From the NCBI GenBank assembly GCA_003176045.1, contig PSRM01000324.1:1-40470 (forward strand): a stretch of DNA of 40,470 bases, given 5' to 3'. The stretch comes from Verrucomicrobiota bacterium. Lineage in GTDB: Bacteria > Verrucomicrobiota > Verrucomicrobiia > Limisphaerales > UBA8199. This document shows, piece after piece, positions 1 to 9,100 of this stretch (position 1 is its first letter; each line of letters opens with the position of its first letter). The notes beneath the pieces are model-generated. The model ran no database searches. It was not told where the DNA came from and worked only from the letters and a program-made list of their open reading frames with translations. A program made the position numbers and the translations under genes.

Positions 1-51
1 CCGACGCTCGCAAAAAATTAGCTCCTACCTGTGCGAAATCCTAGCGGCATT

Positions 52-145
52 GGACATTCCTGTCCGCAGCAACGCGGAGACGGAAGAGGGCGCAATGGTT
101 CACGAGCCGTGGGAGACCCGGACGTTGCTGCGGACAGGAATGTCC
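52..145. repeat. Inverted repeat, 23-nt arms
   Basis: Two perfectly complementary 23-nt arms lie at 52-74 and 123-145, separated by 48 nt. The arms contain a shorter palindrome around ACATTCCTGT. The motif (GGACATTCCTGTCC, followed by GCGCTCC) belongs with the interspersed palindromic repeats seen elsewhere in the window. No gene is evident in positions 1-277; the rest of this stretch is a copy of the AGAGCCTCGTTACC element (208-232) and the terminator of the following gene. Confidence 0.8.
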
Positions 146-236
146 GCGCTCCGAATCGCCGTAACTGGCATTACGCTCCGAACCTCGACCTTCGATCAAA
201 GAATTTCAGAGCCTCGTTACCTCGGCTGCTACCAGC

Positions 237-268
237 AAAAAAGAGCGCGGACGAGGGCGTCCGCGCTC
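237..268 (-). terminator. Intrinsic terminator of the first giant gene
   Basis: An 11-bp perfect GC-rich stem (243-253 with 258-268, 4-nt loop) lies 10 bases past the stop codon of the leftward gene. On the minus strand it is followed at once by six T (237-242). This is a textbook rho-independent terminator. The stem sequence GAGCGCGGACG also belongs to the genome's palindromic repeat family, so the repeat appears to have been co-opted. Confidence 0.75.
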
Positions 269-277
269 CTCGGGGGA

Positions 278-3200
278 TTACGGACAAATAACGCGGACGC
301 GATAGAAGCGCTGGGTGGCTGCGCCGGCGTGATCGGTGTAGGTGGCGGTCGAGCCGGAGGCGGTCACGTCTGGCGTGAGGTCGTTCCAACTGGCTGGATT
401 GAAGCTGGAAGTGTATTGGACACGGTAAGTAGTGCCGGCCAACGAACTCCAGGTGAGAATCACATCAGTGCCCGAAAGCGTGGGGGTGGGCGAGATGATG
501 GGTGACGGGATGACGGTCAGGACCATGGAAGAACTGGCCGTGCAGCCATTGGCGTCGGTCACCAAGACCGAATAGGTGGTGGTGCTCGTGATTGTGGCGG
601 TCGGGTTGGCGACTGTCGGATCGGACAGGCCAGTCGTAGGAGTCCAACCATAAGTGTACGGGGCCGTGCCGCCGCTGGCAGTTGGGCTGCCGCCGATAGC
701 CACTCCCGAACCGGAGCAGGCGGACTCGTTCGGACCGGCGGAGGCAGATGGCGTCGGATGGACCGTTACCGTGCCGCTGGCGCTGTTGGCGCAGCCGGTC
801 ACGCCGTCAGTGACCGTGACGGTATAGGTCGTGGTCGAGGATGGTGAAACCGTGATCGAGGCAGTAGTTGCCCCGCCCGGACTCCAGAGGTAGCTCGGAC
901 TGCTGGCGCTGGCAGTCGCCGTGAGGGTCGCGGAACCGCCGGCGCAGATGTTGCTCGAATTCACGCTAACACTTGGCAGCGGATTGACGGTAAGCGAAAC
1001 GACAGTCGAAGTGACGTTTGTGCATGGGGAGCTGCTGATGACGCAGTCATAACCATGGGCCACGTCAACCGAGTCCTGCGCGCCAACTGAACTGTTGGTA
1101 AGCGAAGCGGTCGTGGTGCCGGTGAAGCCACCCACGCCATCCAGGAGGTTCGTGCCGTCCCGTTGCCATTGATAGCTCAGACCGGTGCCGCTGGCGGCTA
1201 CCCTCCAGGTAATCTGCGTGCCGGCGCACGCGGTTTGATTGGTTGTATCAGTGAGTAGCACGGGCTGCGGAACCACCGTCACCGTGCCGCTGCCGTTTTT
1301 GGCGCAGCCGGTCACGCCATCCGTTACGGTCACCGTGTAGGTGGTATTGGAGGAAGGCGAGACCGTGATCGAAGCGTTGGTGTCTCCGCCCGGACTCCAG
1401 AGGTAGCTCGGGTTGCTGGCGCTGGTGGTGGCAGTCAGGGTGGCCGAACCGCCGGCACAGACGCTCGGCGAGTTCACGCTTACCGTCGGCAACGGATTGA
1501 CCGTGACCGTGCCGCTGGCGCTGTTGGTGCAACCGGTTACGCCGTCGGTGACTGTGACCGTGTAAGTCGTGGTCGAGGCGGGCGAGACCGTGATTGAAGC
1601 GGTGGTGGCGCCGCCGGGGCTCCATGAATAGCTCGGGCTGCTGGCACTGGTCGTAGCCGCGAGCACGGAGGAGCCGCCCGCGCAATTGGTAGCGGAGTTG
1701 ACGCTCACAGTCGGCAGCGGATTGACCGTAACCGTGCCGCTGGCGCTGTTGGCGCAACCTGTTACTCCATCCGTCACTGTTACCGTGTAAGTGGTAGTCG
1801 AAGACGGCGACACTGTGATCGAAGCGTTGGTGTCCGCGCCTGGGCTCCAGAGGTAGCTGGGGCTGCTGGCGCCGGTAGTGGCCGTCAGCACAGAGGAACC
1901 GCCGGCGCAATTCGTGGCCGAATTGACGCTCACGCTGGGCAATGGGATGGCCGTGACGGTGCCGCTGGCGCTGTTGGTGCAGCCCGTCACCCCGTCGGTG
2001 ACCAGCACCGTGTATGTCGTGGTGGATGACGGTGCCACTGTAATCGAGGAAGTGGTCGCGCCGCCGGGGCTCCAGAGATAGGACGGATTGCTGGCGCTGG
2101 TCGTAGCAGTGAGCAGCGAGGGACTTCCAGCGCAATTTGTGGCGGAGTTGACGCTCACCGTCGGCAGCGGGATAACCGTTGCTGTGCCGCTGGCGCTGTT
2201 GGTGCAGCCAGTCGCGCCATCGGTTACCAGCACCGTGTATGTCGTGGTGGAGGACGGTGAAACCGCAATCGAAGCGCTGGTAGCGCCGCCAGGGCTCCAC
2301 AAGTAGCCCGGGCTGCTGGCGCTGGTCGTGGCGGTGAGAACAGAGGGAGTTCCGGCGCAATTTGTGGCCGAGTTGACGCTCACGGTGGGCAATGGGTTGA
2401 CCGTAACCGTGCCGCTGCCGCTATTGACGCAGGCTGTTACTCCATCGGTCACAGTCACCGTGTAGCTGGCAGTGGAAGAAGGCGACACGACAATGGAAGC
2501 GCTGGTCGCACCGCCCGGGCTCCAGAGGTAAGACGGACTGCTGGCGCTGGTCGTGGCGGTTAAGGTCGTGGAATTCCCCACGCAGATGCTGGGTGAGTTC
2601 ACGCTGACGGTTGGCAACGGGTTGACGGTGAGGGTGGCTGCGCTCGAGAGCAACGTCCCGCCACAACCATAAACGACCACCTGGTACTTAGTCCCATTGT
2701 CCGAAGTGCTGAGGGTGGGAGTGGTGTAGCTGCTTCCGCCATTGCCTGAGGCGATGGGCTGGTTGCCCTTGTCCTGGCCGGCGAAGTCGCCGCTGTAGTT
2801 GTCGGCATTGTCTGTATAGCCACCGACGATGAAGTTGTTGAAGTAAATGTTTTTGTCGTTGCCGCCGGTGTTATTTTGGTTGAACAGCTTCAACTGGGCG
2901 ATTGTTCCCGAATAAGTGCCATTGAATTTTATGGTCGAGCCACCGCATGGAGTCACGCTCAAGGTATAGGTTGTGGCAGAAGTCAATGCGAACTGGATTC
3001 GCAGGCCGGTGCGTTGGAACGGAACGCCAGTATCCTGTTCCGTGCCATCGTTATATTTGTAGTTGGACTGGCCGCCCAGGAAGTAGAACTGGAGGACATC
3101 GGCGGCGCCACCGGAAGTTTGCAGGCTGAAGCCGACCTTGCTGCCGTTGTCAACGTTGCCATTGTCGAAGTCAATGCTGACTACCTGGCCTGCGGTCAAC

Positions 3201-6154
3201 GCTGTCAAAGAACGAACGACTGTCTCATCGCCGCTGAAGCCGCCCCAGACGCCGAGTGCATTCCCACTCGGGCTGTTGATATCGAAGGCCGAAGAGAAAC
3301 CGGTGCAGGCTGGATCGCCAAAGTCGTTGTCGGTCGAGCTGGCGCGGAACGTGGAGCCGCTGCCTGAAGCGCTCCAGGAGTTGCCCCAGCCGCCGTTGTT
3401 GTTCTTCAACCACGAATAACCCAAATTCGGCCCGGATGCGCTTACATAGAAGGAAGCGGTCGCGCCACTGCAGACGGTCTGATTGGTGGGTTGTGCCGAG
3501 ATGGCGGTCGCTCCAGCGACCACGGTGACGCTTGAAGTAGCCGTGCAGCCGCCCGAATCGGTGACCGTTACTGTGTAAGTGGTGGTGCTGGTCGGTGAAG
3601 CTGAAGGATTAGCGAGCGTAGGATCATTTAAGGCCGTAGTTGGCATCCAGCTATAAGTATAGCTCCCGCTGCCGCCGGTGGCTGTGGGACTGCCGCCAAT
3701 CACGGTCGAGCCCGCATTGCAGACGGTCTGGTTAGCGCCTGCATGGGCGGCCAGGGTGCCGTCGCAAGCCACAGTCGCGTTGCCGCTGCCGCCTGCTGCC
3801 AGTTGGGAAATATTCCAAACCAAACCGGCACCGGGACTGTTCACGCTGGCGAAAGTGCCGGCCATTGTGCCGTCGATCAGGTGGAAGGTATCGCCCGACA
3901 TCAGTGTGCCGGCCAGGTTCACGATGTTGAGCGCGCCACCCAAGGTGACCGTCCCGCCGTTCATCACGATCTTGTCGGCGGTGGCCAGCGTTTTGTTGAC
4001 CTCCATCACAGTCGTGCCAGAGAGGGTGAGGCTGCTGTCGAAAGTCAGCGTGCCAATAGATGCGCCCGGCGAGAGAGTGCCGCTGACGGTGGTGGCGCCG
4101 GCGATTTCGCCGTTGCCTCCCAGGGTCCCATTGGCGCTGACAGTCACCGTGCCCGATCCGGTTCCGCTGCCGCTACTGTTGCTGACCAGCAAGGTTCCGT
4201 CGTTGACGGTAGTTCCGCCACTATAAGTGTTAGCGGCTGTAAAGGTGGTTTTGCCGCCAGTGCCGGAGGTGCTGGCGGTCTTCTTGTAGCTGCCCGAGCC
4301 GGAAATAGCGCCGTTGAAAGTTTGGTCGTTGCCCGTCGTGTTAAACGATTGAAGCAGGGTAGTGCCATTGACGCCGTTGGCGATTTTGATCGGCAAAGTG
4401 GTCGAGAAACCCGCCGAGAACCGCGGCTGAAATACTCCCGCTGCAGCCGTGGCTGCGTTGCTCAATGTCAAAGAACCGCCGCTGGTTCCGACCGTGCCGC
4501 TGCTCAGATTCAGGTCCACCGTCGCAGCCGTGCTGGAGGTGGTGATCGAGCTATCGGCTGTCACATCAATTGCATTGGCCACCGGCGCCGTGCTCGGGGT
4601 GCGGCTGGCCGTGATGTTAAGCGTCCCGCCGGAGAGGTGTAAAGTGCCGGTGCCGTCACCCAGTGTGCCGGTGCTGTTGATATTAATGGTGCCTCCGCTA
4701 ATGGTGGTATCGCCCGAATAAGTGTTCACTGCAGTTAGGGCCAGGATGCCGGTGCCGGCCTTAATCAGGCTGCGGCCAGCCACGTCCTGGCCCACAACTC
4801 CTCCCAGGCCGAGATTGGCCCCACCGTTGACCGTGATCGTGCGATTGCTGTTTTTAATCGTCGCAGCACCGTTGAACAGGATTTGGCCGGGCCCGGTGAA
4901 CAAGGAATCGTCCACAGTGAAATCGCCGCTTAGATTGACTGAGGCAGTGGAGGGTATGGTCCTCCCAGAGGCGGAAGTGTTGGAAAGTTTGCCGCCGCTA
5001 AGGGTCACGATGCTGCCGGAGGAACTGGCGCCGAGGGAATTGGCGCCACCGACTCCTATGGTCCCGTTATTGAGCACCAACTCACCGGCAAACCCTGTGC
5101 TGCTGCCGCTTAGGGTGAGCGTACCGGTGCCGTTTTTCACGAATTTGCCCGACGCTGTGCTGCTGATGACAGATGAATAAGTTTCACCATTAGGCGCGTT
5201 CACCGTCAGGGTATTGCCGCCGCAGGCCATGGTGCCGGCAGTGCCGGAAATGGACCTCACGGTTTGATCAAACCCGTTCAGCACGAGCTGGCTGCCGGAG
5301 AGGATGCTGCTTACCAGGACTGTATTTGGGATTACTCCCGCCGCGCCGCAGGTAACTGTATTGCCATTGTTCAGCGTAAGTGTCCCGCTCCCGCTGCTGG
5401 TGGTGCTCGTTAAAACATACGGCCCGGTTTGGAGTGTCAGGTTGCCGTTGTTCCAGGTGATGGGTTTGTCCTGAGTCACCGTGATCGTCGAGGAACTGGA
5501 GATGATGCTGCCGCCGGCCGAATTTACCGTAATGGACTTGCCCATGGTCCATGCGGTCGTGGTGTTCGGCACCAGCGTGCCTCCATTAAACGTGAGAAAG
5601 TCAGCAGCATCGGCCCCGATCCCTAACCGGTTAGGGGCGGCGATGCGAACCGCTCCCGCGTTCATGATCCATTTGGTCACGCTGCCGTTCGCGTTATTCA
5701 TGGTGATCTGGCCGGTGCCGACTTTGGTGATGGTGCCTGCGTAAGGGGAATTGAAGCTGCCCACGATCAGGCCGCTGCCAGCCGCTATGTTGGCGCAACT
5801 GAGAGTCGAGCCGGCGGCGAACGTCATCGTCTGGCTTCCATTGACGGTATAGCTGGCGAATGCGCCCGCTGTTTGATCGAACTCAAAGGTGCCGTTAATG
5901 GTGACGGGCGCGCCGATCACCACTGAACCGCCCGCGACATTGTAGTACAGGGTCGCGGTATCGCTGCCGGAATTGTTCCAAACGGTGGTAAACGGGCCGG
6001 CGGTGGACGTCCCCCAACGGGCGTTCGTGGTGTCCCAGGTGCCTGCGCCGCCAAGGGTAGAGCCATTTCCAGACCAAAAGAGAACGGAAGCCTGGACAGA
6101 GACGCCGGCCAACGCCAGCACAACGGATAATAGTACGATGAGTTTGGTTTTCAT
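278..6154 (-). CDS. Giant secreted beta-strand-repeat protein with tandem Ig/PKD-like domains
   Basis: About 1958 residues. The chosen ATG at 6154 opens a signal peptide (MKTKLIVLLSVVLALAGVSVQA); the longer open frame upstream overlaps the end of the neighbouring gene and encodes no signal. Residues 23 to about 795 hold glycine/threonine-rich passenger repeats with autotransporter-associated (PATR) signatures such as KNGTGTLTLSG and NTYSGGTTVNDGTL. Then come a PKD-like domain (about 795-890), an Ig-like domain interrupted by an inserted domain (about 890-1175), six consecutive 75-residue repeats (about 1175-1625), another Ig-like domain, one more copy of the repeat, a divergent copy, and a C-terminal fibronectin-like module ending in QRFYRVRVICP. 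There is no visible outer-membrane beta-barrel, so it is not a classical autotransporter. It probably acts as a surface or matrix adhesin. It is a paralogue of the next gene upstream, 38 bp away, and probably co-transcribed with it. Confidence 0.85.
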   Translation of the reverse strand: MKTKLIVLLSVVLALAGVSVQASVLFWSGNGSTLGGAGTWDTTNARWGTSTAGPFTTVWNNSGSDTATLYYNVAGGSVVIGAPVTINGTFEFDQTAGAFASYTVNGSQTMTFAAGSTLSCANIAAGSGLIVGSFNSPYAGTITKVGTGQITMNNANGSVTKWIMNAGAVRIAAPNRLGIGADAADFLTFNGGTLVPNTTTAWTMGKSITVNSAGGSIISSSSTITVTQDKPITWNNGNLTLQTGPYVLTSTTSSGSGTLTLNNGNTVTCGAAGVIPNTVLVSSILSGSQLVLNGFDQTVRSISGTAGTMACGGNTLTVNAPNGETYSSVISSTASGKFVKNGTGTLTLSGSSTGFAGELVLNNGTIGVGGANSLGASSSGSIVTLSGGKLSNTSASGRTIPSTASVNLSGDFTVDDSLFTGPGQILFNGAATIKNSNRTITVNGGANLGLGGVVGQDVAGRSLIKAGTGILALTAVNTYSGDTTISGGTININSTGTLGDGTGTLHLSGGTLNITASRTPSTAPVANAIDVTADSSITTSSTAATVDLNLSSGTVGTSGGSLTLSNAATAAAGVFQPRFSAGFSTTLPIKIANGVNGTTLLQSFNTTGNDQTFNGAISGSGSYKKTASTSGTGGKTTFTAANTYSGGTTVNDGTLLVSNSSGSGTGSGTVTVSANGTLGGNGEIAGATTVSGTLSPGASIGTLTFDSSLTLSGTTVMEVNKTLATADKIVMNGGTVTLGGALNIVNLAGTLMSGDTFHLIDGTMAGTFASVNSPGAGLVWNISQLAAGGSGNATVACDGTLAAHAGANQTVCNAGSTVIGGSPTATGGSGSYTYSWMPTTALNDPTLANPSASPTSTTTYTVTVTDSGGCTATSSVTVVAGATAISAQPTNQTVCSGATASFYVSASGPNLGYSWLKNNNGGWGNSWSASGSGSTFRASSTDNDFGDPACTGFSSAFDINSPSGNALGVWGGFSGDETVVRSLTALTAGQVVSIDFDNGNVDNGSKVGFSLQTSGGAADVLQFYFLGGQSNYKYNDGTEQDTGVPFQRTGLRIQFALTSATTYTLSVTPCGGSTIKFNGTYSGTIAQLKLFNQNNTGGNDKNIYFNNFIVGGYTDNADNYSGDFAGQDKGNQPIASGNGGSSYTTPTLSTSDNGTKYQVVVYGCGGTLLSSAATLTVNPLPTVSVNSPSICVGNSTTLTATTSASSPSYLWSPGGATSASIVVSPSSTASYTVTVTDGVTACVNSGSGTVTVNPLPTVSVNSATNCAGTPSVLTATTSASSPGYLWSPGGATSASIAVSPSSTTTYTVLVTDGATGCTNSASGTATVIPLPTVSVNSATNCAGSPSLLTATTSASNPSYLWSPGGATTSSITVAPSSTTTYTVLVTDGVTGCTNSASGTVTAIPLPSVSVNSATNCAGGSSVLTATTGASSPSYLWSPGADTNASITVSPSSTTTYTVTVTDGVTGCANSASGTVTVNPLPTVSVNSATNCAGGSSVLAATTSASSPSYSWSPGGATTASITVSPASTTTYTVTVTDGVTGCTNSASGTVTVNPLPTVSVNSPSVCAGGSATLTATTSASNPSYLWSPGGDTNASITVSPSSNTTYTVTVTDGVTGCAKNGSGTVTVVPQPVLLTDTTNQTACAGTQITWRVAASGTGLSYQWQRDGTNLLDGVGGFTGTTTASLTNSSVGAQDSVDVAHGYDCVISSSPCTNVTSTVVSLTVNPLPSVSVNSSNICAGGSATLTATASASSPSYLWSPGGATTASITVSPSSTTTYTVTVTDGVTGCANSASGTVTVHPTPSASAGPNESACSGSGVAIGGSPTASGGTAPYTYGWTPTTGLSDPTVANPTATITSTTTYSVLVTDANGCTASSSMVLTVIPSPIISPTPTLSGTDVILTWSSLAGTTYRVQYTSSFNPASWNDLTPDVTASGSTATYTDHAGAATQRFYRVRVICP
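1283..2632 (-). repeat. Six tandem 225-bp coding repeats
   Basis: The phrase GTGCCGCTGGCGCTGTTGG (with small changes) recurs at 1283, 1508, 1733, 1958, 2183 and 2408, exactly 225 bp apart. Each unit encodes a 75-residue Ig/PKD-like domain with the pattern NPLPTVSVNS, SYLWSPGG, TTYTVTVTDGVTGC. A seventh close copy lies at about 768-990 after an unrelated Ig domain. High nucleotide similarity indicates recent amplification or gene conversion. Confidence 0.9.
2772..3405 (-). other. Domain inserted inside an Ig-like domain
   Basis: Removing about 211 residues (from the NNGGWGNSW side to AGQDKG) joins NLGYSWLKN directly to NQPIASGNGGSSYTTP, which restores an ordinary Ig-like fold core. The inserted segment is Asn/Gly-rich with predicted beta strands (GFSLQTSG, DVLQFYFLGG, IYFNNFIVGGY) and looks like a jelly-roll or carbohydrate-binding type domain, but I cannot name the family. 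Confidence 0.55.
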
Positions 6155-6192
6155 ATTTTGGATTCTAATGAGGAGTAAATTGAAACGCGGTC

Positions 6193-9100
6193 CTATTGAC
6201 ATGAGTTCATGGCTTTTGCGCGGAAATAGGTGGAGGCTGGGTTGAGCGGGGCCGTGACCGACCAGATGCCGCTGCTGCTGTTGGCGGTATTGGTGCTGCC
6301 TGCTACGGGCGACCAAAGGGTGATTGGAGCCAGCGGATTGGTCTGGCTGACCATATAATATTGGGCCGAGGGAGTCCCGAGCATTTTCAGAGAGACCGTC
6401 CCATTAAGATTGTTGGTAATGCTCAAAACGATATTCGTGGCGCTGCACGGGATGTTATTCGTGACTACCTGCGCTAGTGAATTGGTGCTGCCCAGGTAAT
6501 TGCCGTCACCAGCATATTGTGCCGAGACGGTTGTTGTACCCACCGGCAGGGCCGTGGTGCTCTTGGAAGCCGTTCCGGAACCTGTTCCCGAAGCCACCAG
6601 GGCGACGCTGCTCAACAGGGTAGAGTTGGTAACAAATAAAATATTTCCGGTAGGCGAACCGGAAAGGATCGTCGAATTGGCGCTGATGACTGCGGTAAAC
6701 GTGACGTTGCTGGTGGCCCCCGATGGATTCAATGAGGAAATGATGCTGGCCGAGGTTGCCGCCGGTGTAATGTTGGCTGTGAAGGACGGCTGGGTGAGCG
6801 AATAGTTCGGCGCGTCACCGCCACTGAGGGTGTAGCCAGTAACGGTGACTGGCTTGGTATTCCCGGCCGCGGCAGTGTTGAAGGTGGCCGTGGCCGTCCC
6901 GCTCAACGACACGGCATCCCCGGTGAACGGCTTTCCGTCGGTGCTCAGGCCGGTGCCGGGAGTTTCCGCACTTTGAAGGGAGGCAGTGCCAGTCAGGCTG
7001 GCGGCAGTCGTGCCGTCATAAACTTTGTCGCTGGCACTCACCCCTGTGACCGTCAGGGCCTTGTTGAGTATGCTCGCCGTAAGCGAGGGCGGTACCAGAC
7101 TGTAATTCCCTGAATCGGCGCCCTGGAGCGTGTAGCCGGTCACCGTGACAGTTTTGTTCGTGCCGGCCAGTTTATCGGAGAAAGTTGCCGTCGGCGTGCC
7201 GGAACCCAGCGTGCAGTCCTCACTGCCGATGACGCCGTTCAACACGGCTGTGCCGCTGAACGTGGCCGCAGTGGTTGCGTCATAGACTTTATTGCCGCCG
7301 GTCAGGCCCGTGATCGTCAGACCTTTGGCGGTGATATTGGCGGTAACGTTCGTGCTGCTGAACGCGAGAGCGTAATTCCCAGAGAGGCTGCCGGCGATGG
7401 CTATGCCTGTAACTACGACCGGTTTGTTGGTGCCTGGGTTCTTGTCCAGGAAATAAGCCGTGGCCGTACCGGCCACATGCACATAATTGGCGTCCCCAGC
7501 GACGATCCCGCTGAAACCCGAAAGACTCGAAATTGAGGCATTGGTTGTGCCGTCATAGACCTTGTTTGAGACGACAATGCTGGGGCTCACAGTTGCCACA
7601 GTCGTGGATTGAGAAATAGCAGCAGAAGTGCTGGATGCATAATTGACATCGCCGCCATAGACTGCAGTAATGGAATGGGGCGAGGCCGTGACTGAGAGCC
7701 GGGTGACGCTCAAAGTGGCTGTCGCGGTCGAACCCGACCCGCTCAGGGCGCCTAAACCGATCCAATTGCTGCCTTCGTAGAAGTTCACCGTGCCGGTCGG
7801 AGTTACGCCACCCGAGCCGGTGACAGTCGAGGTAAAGGTGATCGAACTTCCATAGACCACTGGGCTGCCGGACGAAACGACCGTCGTCGAGGAGGGCTTG
7901 GCGGTCACATTCAGGAATCCGTTGCCGGTCGAACTGTGGAAAGCAGCGTTCTCATGTGCTGCGCCTGATGCGGTCGGGCCGTAAGTGCCGGGAGCGCCGT
8001 AGGTCGCTCCGCCGTCCAGTGAGATGGCATGGATGTTATTAGTGCCCGTGAAATTGAGATTCACCACAGATCCACCACCGGCGTTCATAATGAGATCGGC
8101 CGAAGCGCCGATCGTGGCCGAGGAATCCAGTGTGAGGATCGTGCCGGCGTCCACAGTCACATTGCCGGTGCCCAGCGCGCCGTCCACGGTCGCTTCCAGA
8201 GTGCCTCCGCCACTATCGCGCGTGCCTCCACTGTACGTATTGGCCGCCGATAACTGTTGCGTGCCCGATCCAGCCTTGACCAGCGTGCCTGGGCCGGGCA
8301 GAAACAAATAATCAGTCGGAATTATCGAGGAAATAGCATCACCCGGAGGCGTCCAGAACAGTTCTGCCACCGCGCCGCCGCCATTTTGGTAGTACTCCAA
8401 AACGATGTCATACAGTGTGTTGGCGCTCAACGTGATCGCGCCGCTGTGTGAGGCGGGAGCCTGATCAATCCAACTATCTACGACCAGTGTCCCATTCACC
8501 CAAAGTCGCACGCCGTCGTCAGTGGTCGTCGTGAACGTATAAGAGCCCGAGGCCGTGGTCAGGAGTTTGCCCAACCAACGAATCGAAAAGGTGGTGGCGG
8601 CGATTCCCGCATCCGGCAAAGCAGTGGTGTTATTAGTGACCGTGAGGCTGGCGAAGTTGACGGTGGCGTCGTCACGGACCGCCTTGAGGTTGGTCATGTC
8701 CTCGTTGTCATAATAGTAGCCGCGCAGGCCGTGGCCGGTGGCCGTGGAACTGCCGCTCAATTCAGAGTTCTGGATGACTCCGGTGAAATTATCAGAACCA
8801 ACCTGATTAATGGTAAGTGTCCCGCCGCCCAGGTTCACGTTGCCGCTGCCTGAGAGAGTCGAGAAGGTTTGTTGATTGGCGTCCAGTTGGAACAAGGCCA
8901 ATGCGGGAACAACCAGGCTCAGACCGGTGGGCAGCAGATTCGGGGCGGCGCCGACAGATAACGTCCCGCCGCTCAAAGTGAGGCTGCCGTCGAAAGTGTT
9001 GAGGCCGCGCAGCCCCATCGCGTGGGTGCCGCTTTTAACCAGACTTCCGTTGGTCAGCGCCCCGCAGAAACACGAATAGACGCTGTTATTACCTGCGATC

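Noticed and set aside
50..505. Plus-strand open frame at the left edge
   Set aside because: It crosses palindromic repeats, a terminator and the 3' end of the opposite gene; no domain is recognisable.
1283..2632. Regularly spaced repeats resembling a CRISPR array
   Set aside because: The period is 225 bp, the repeats are coding throughout and the whole unit is conserved; there are no short repeats separated by unique spacers.
3743..4642. Long open frame on the plus strand across the first giant gene (299 codons)
   Set aside because: It is the antisense shadow of GC-rich, Gly/Thr-rich repeat coding sequence; no start signal and low-complexity translation.
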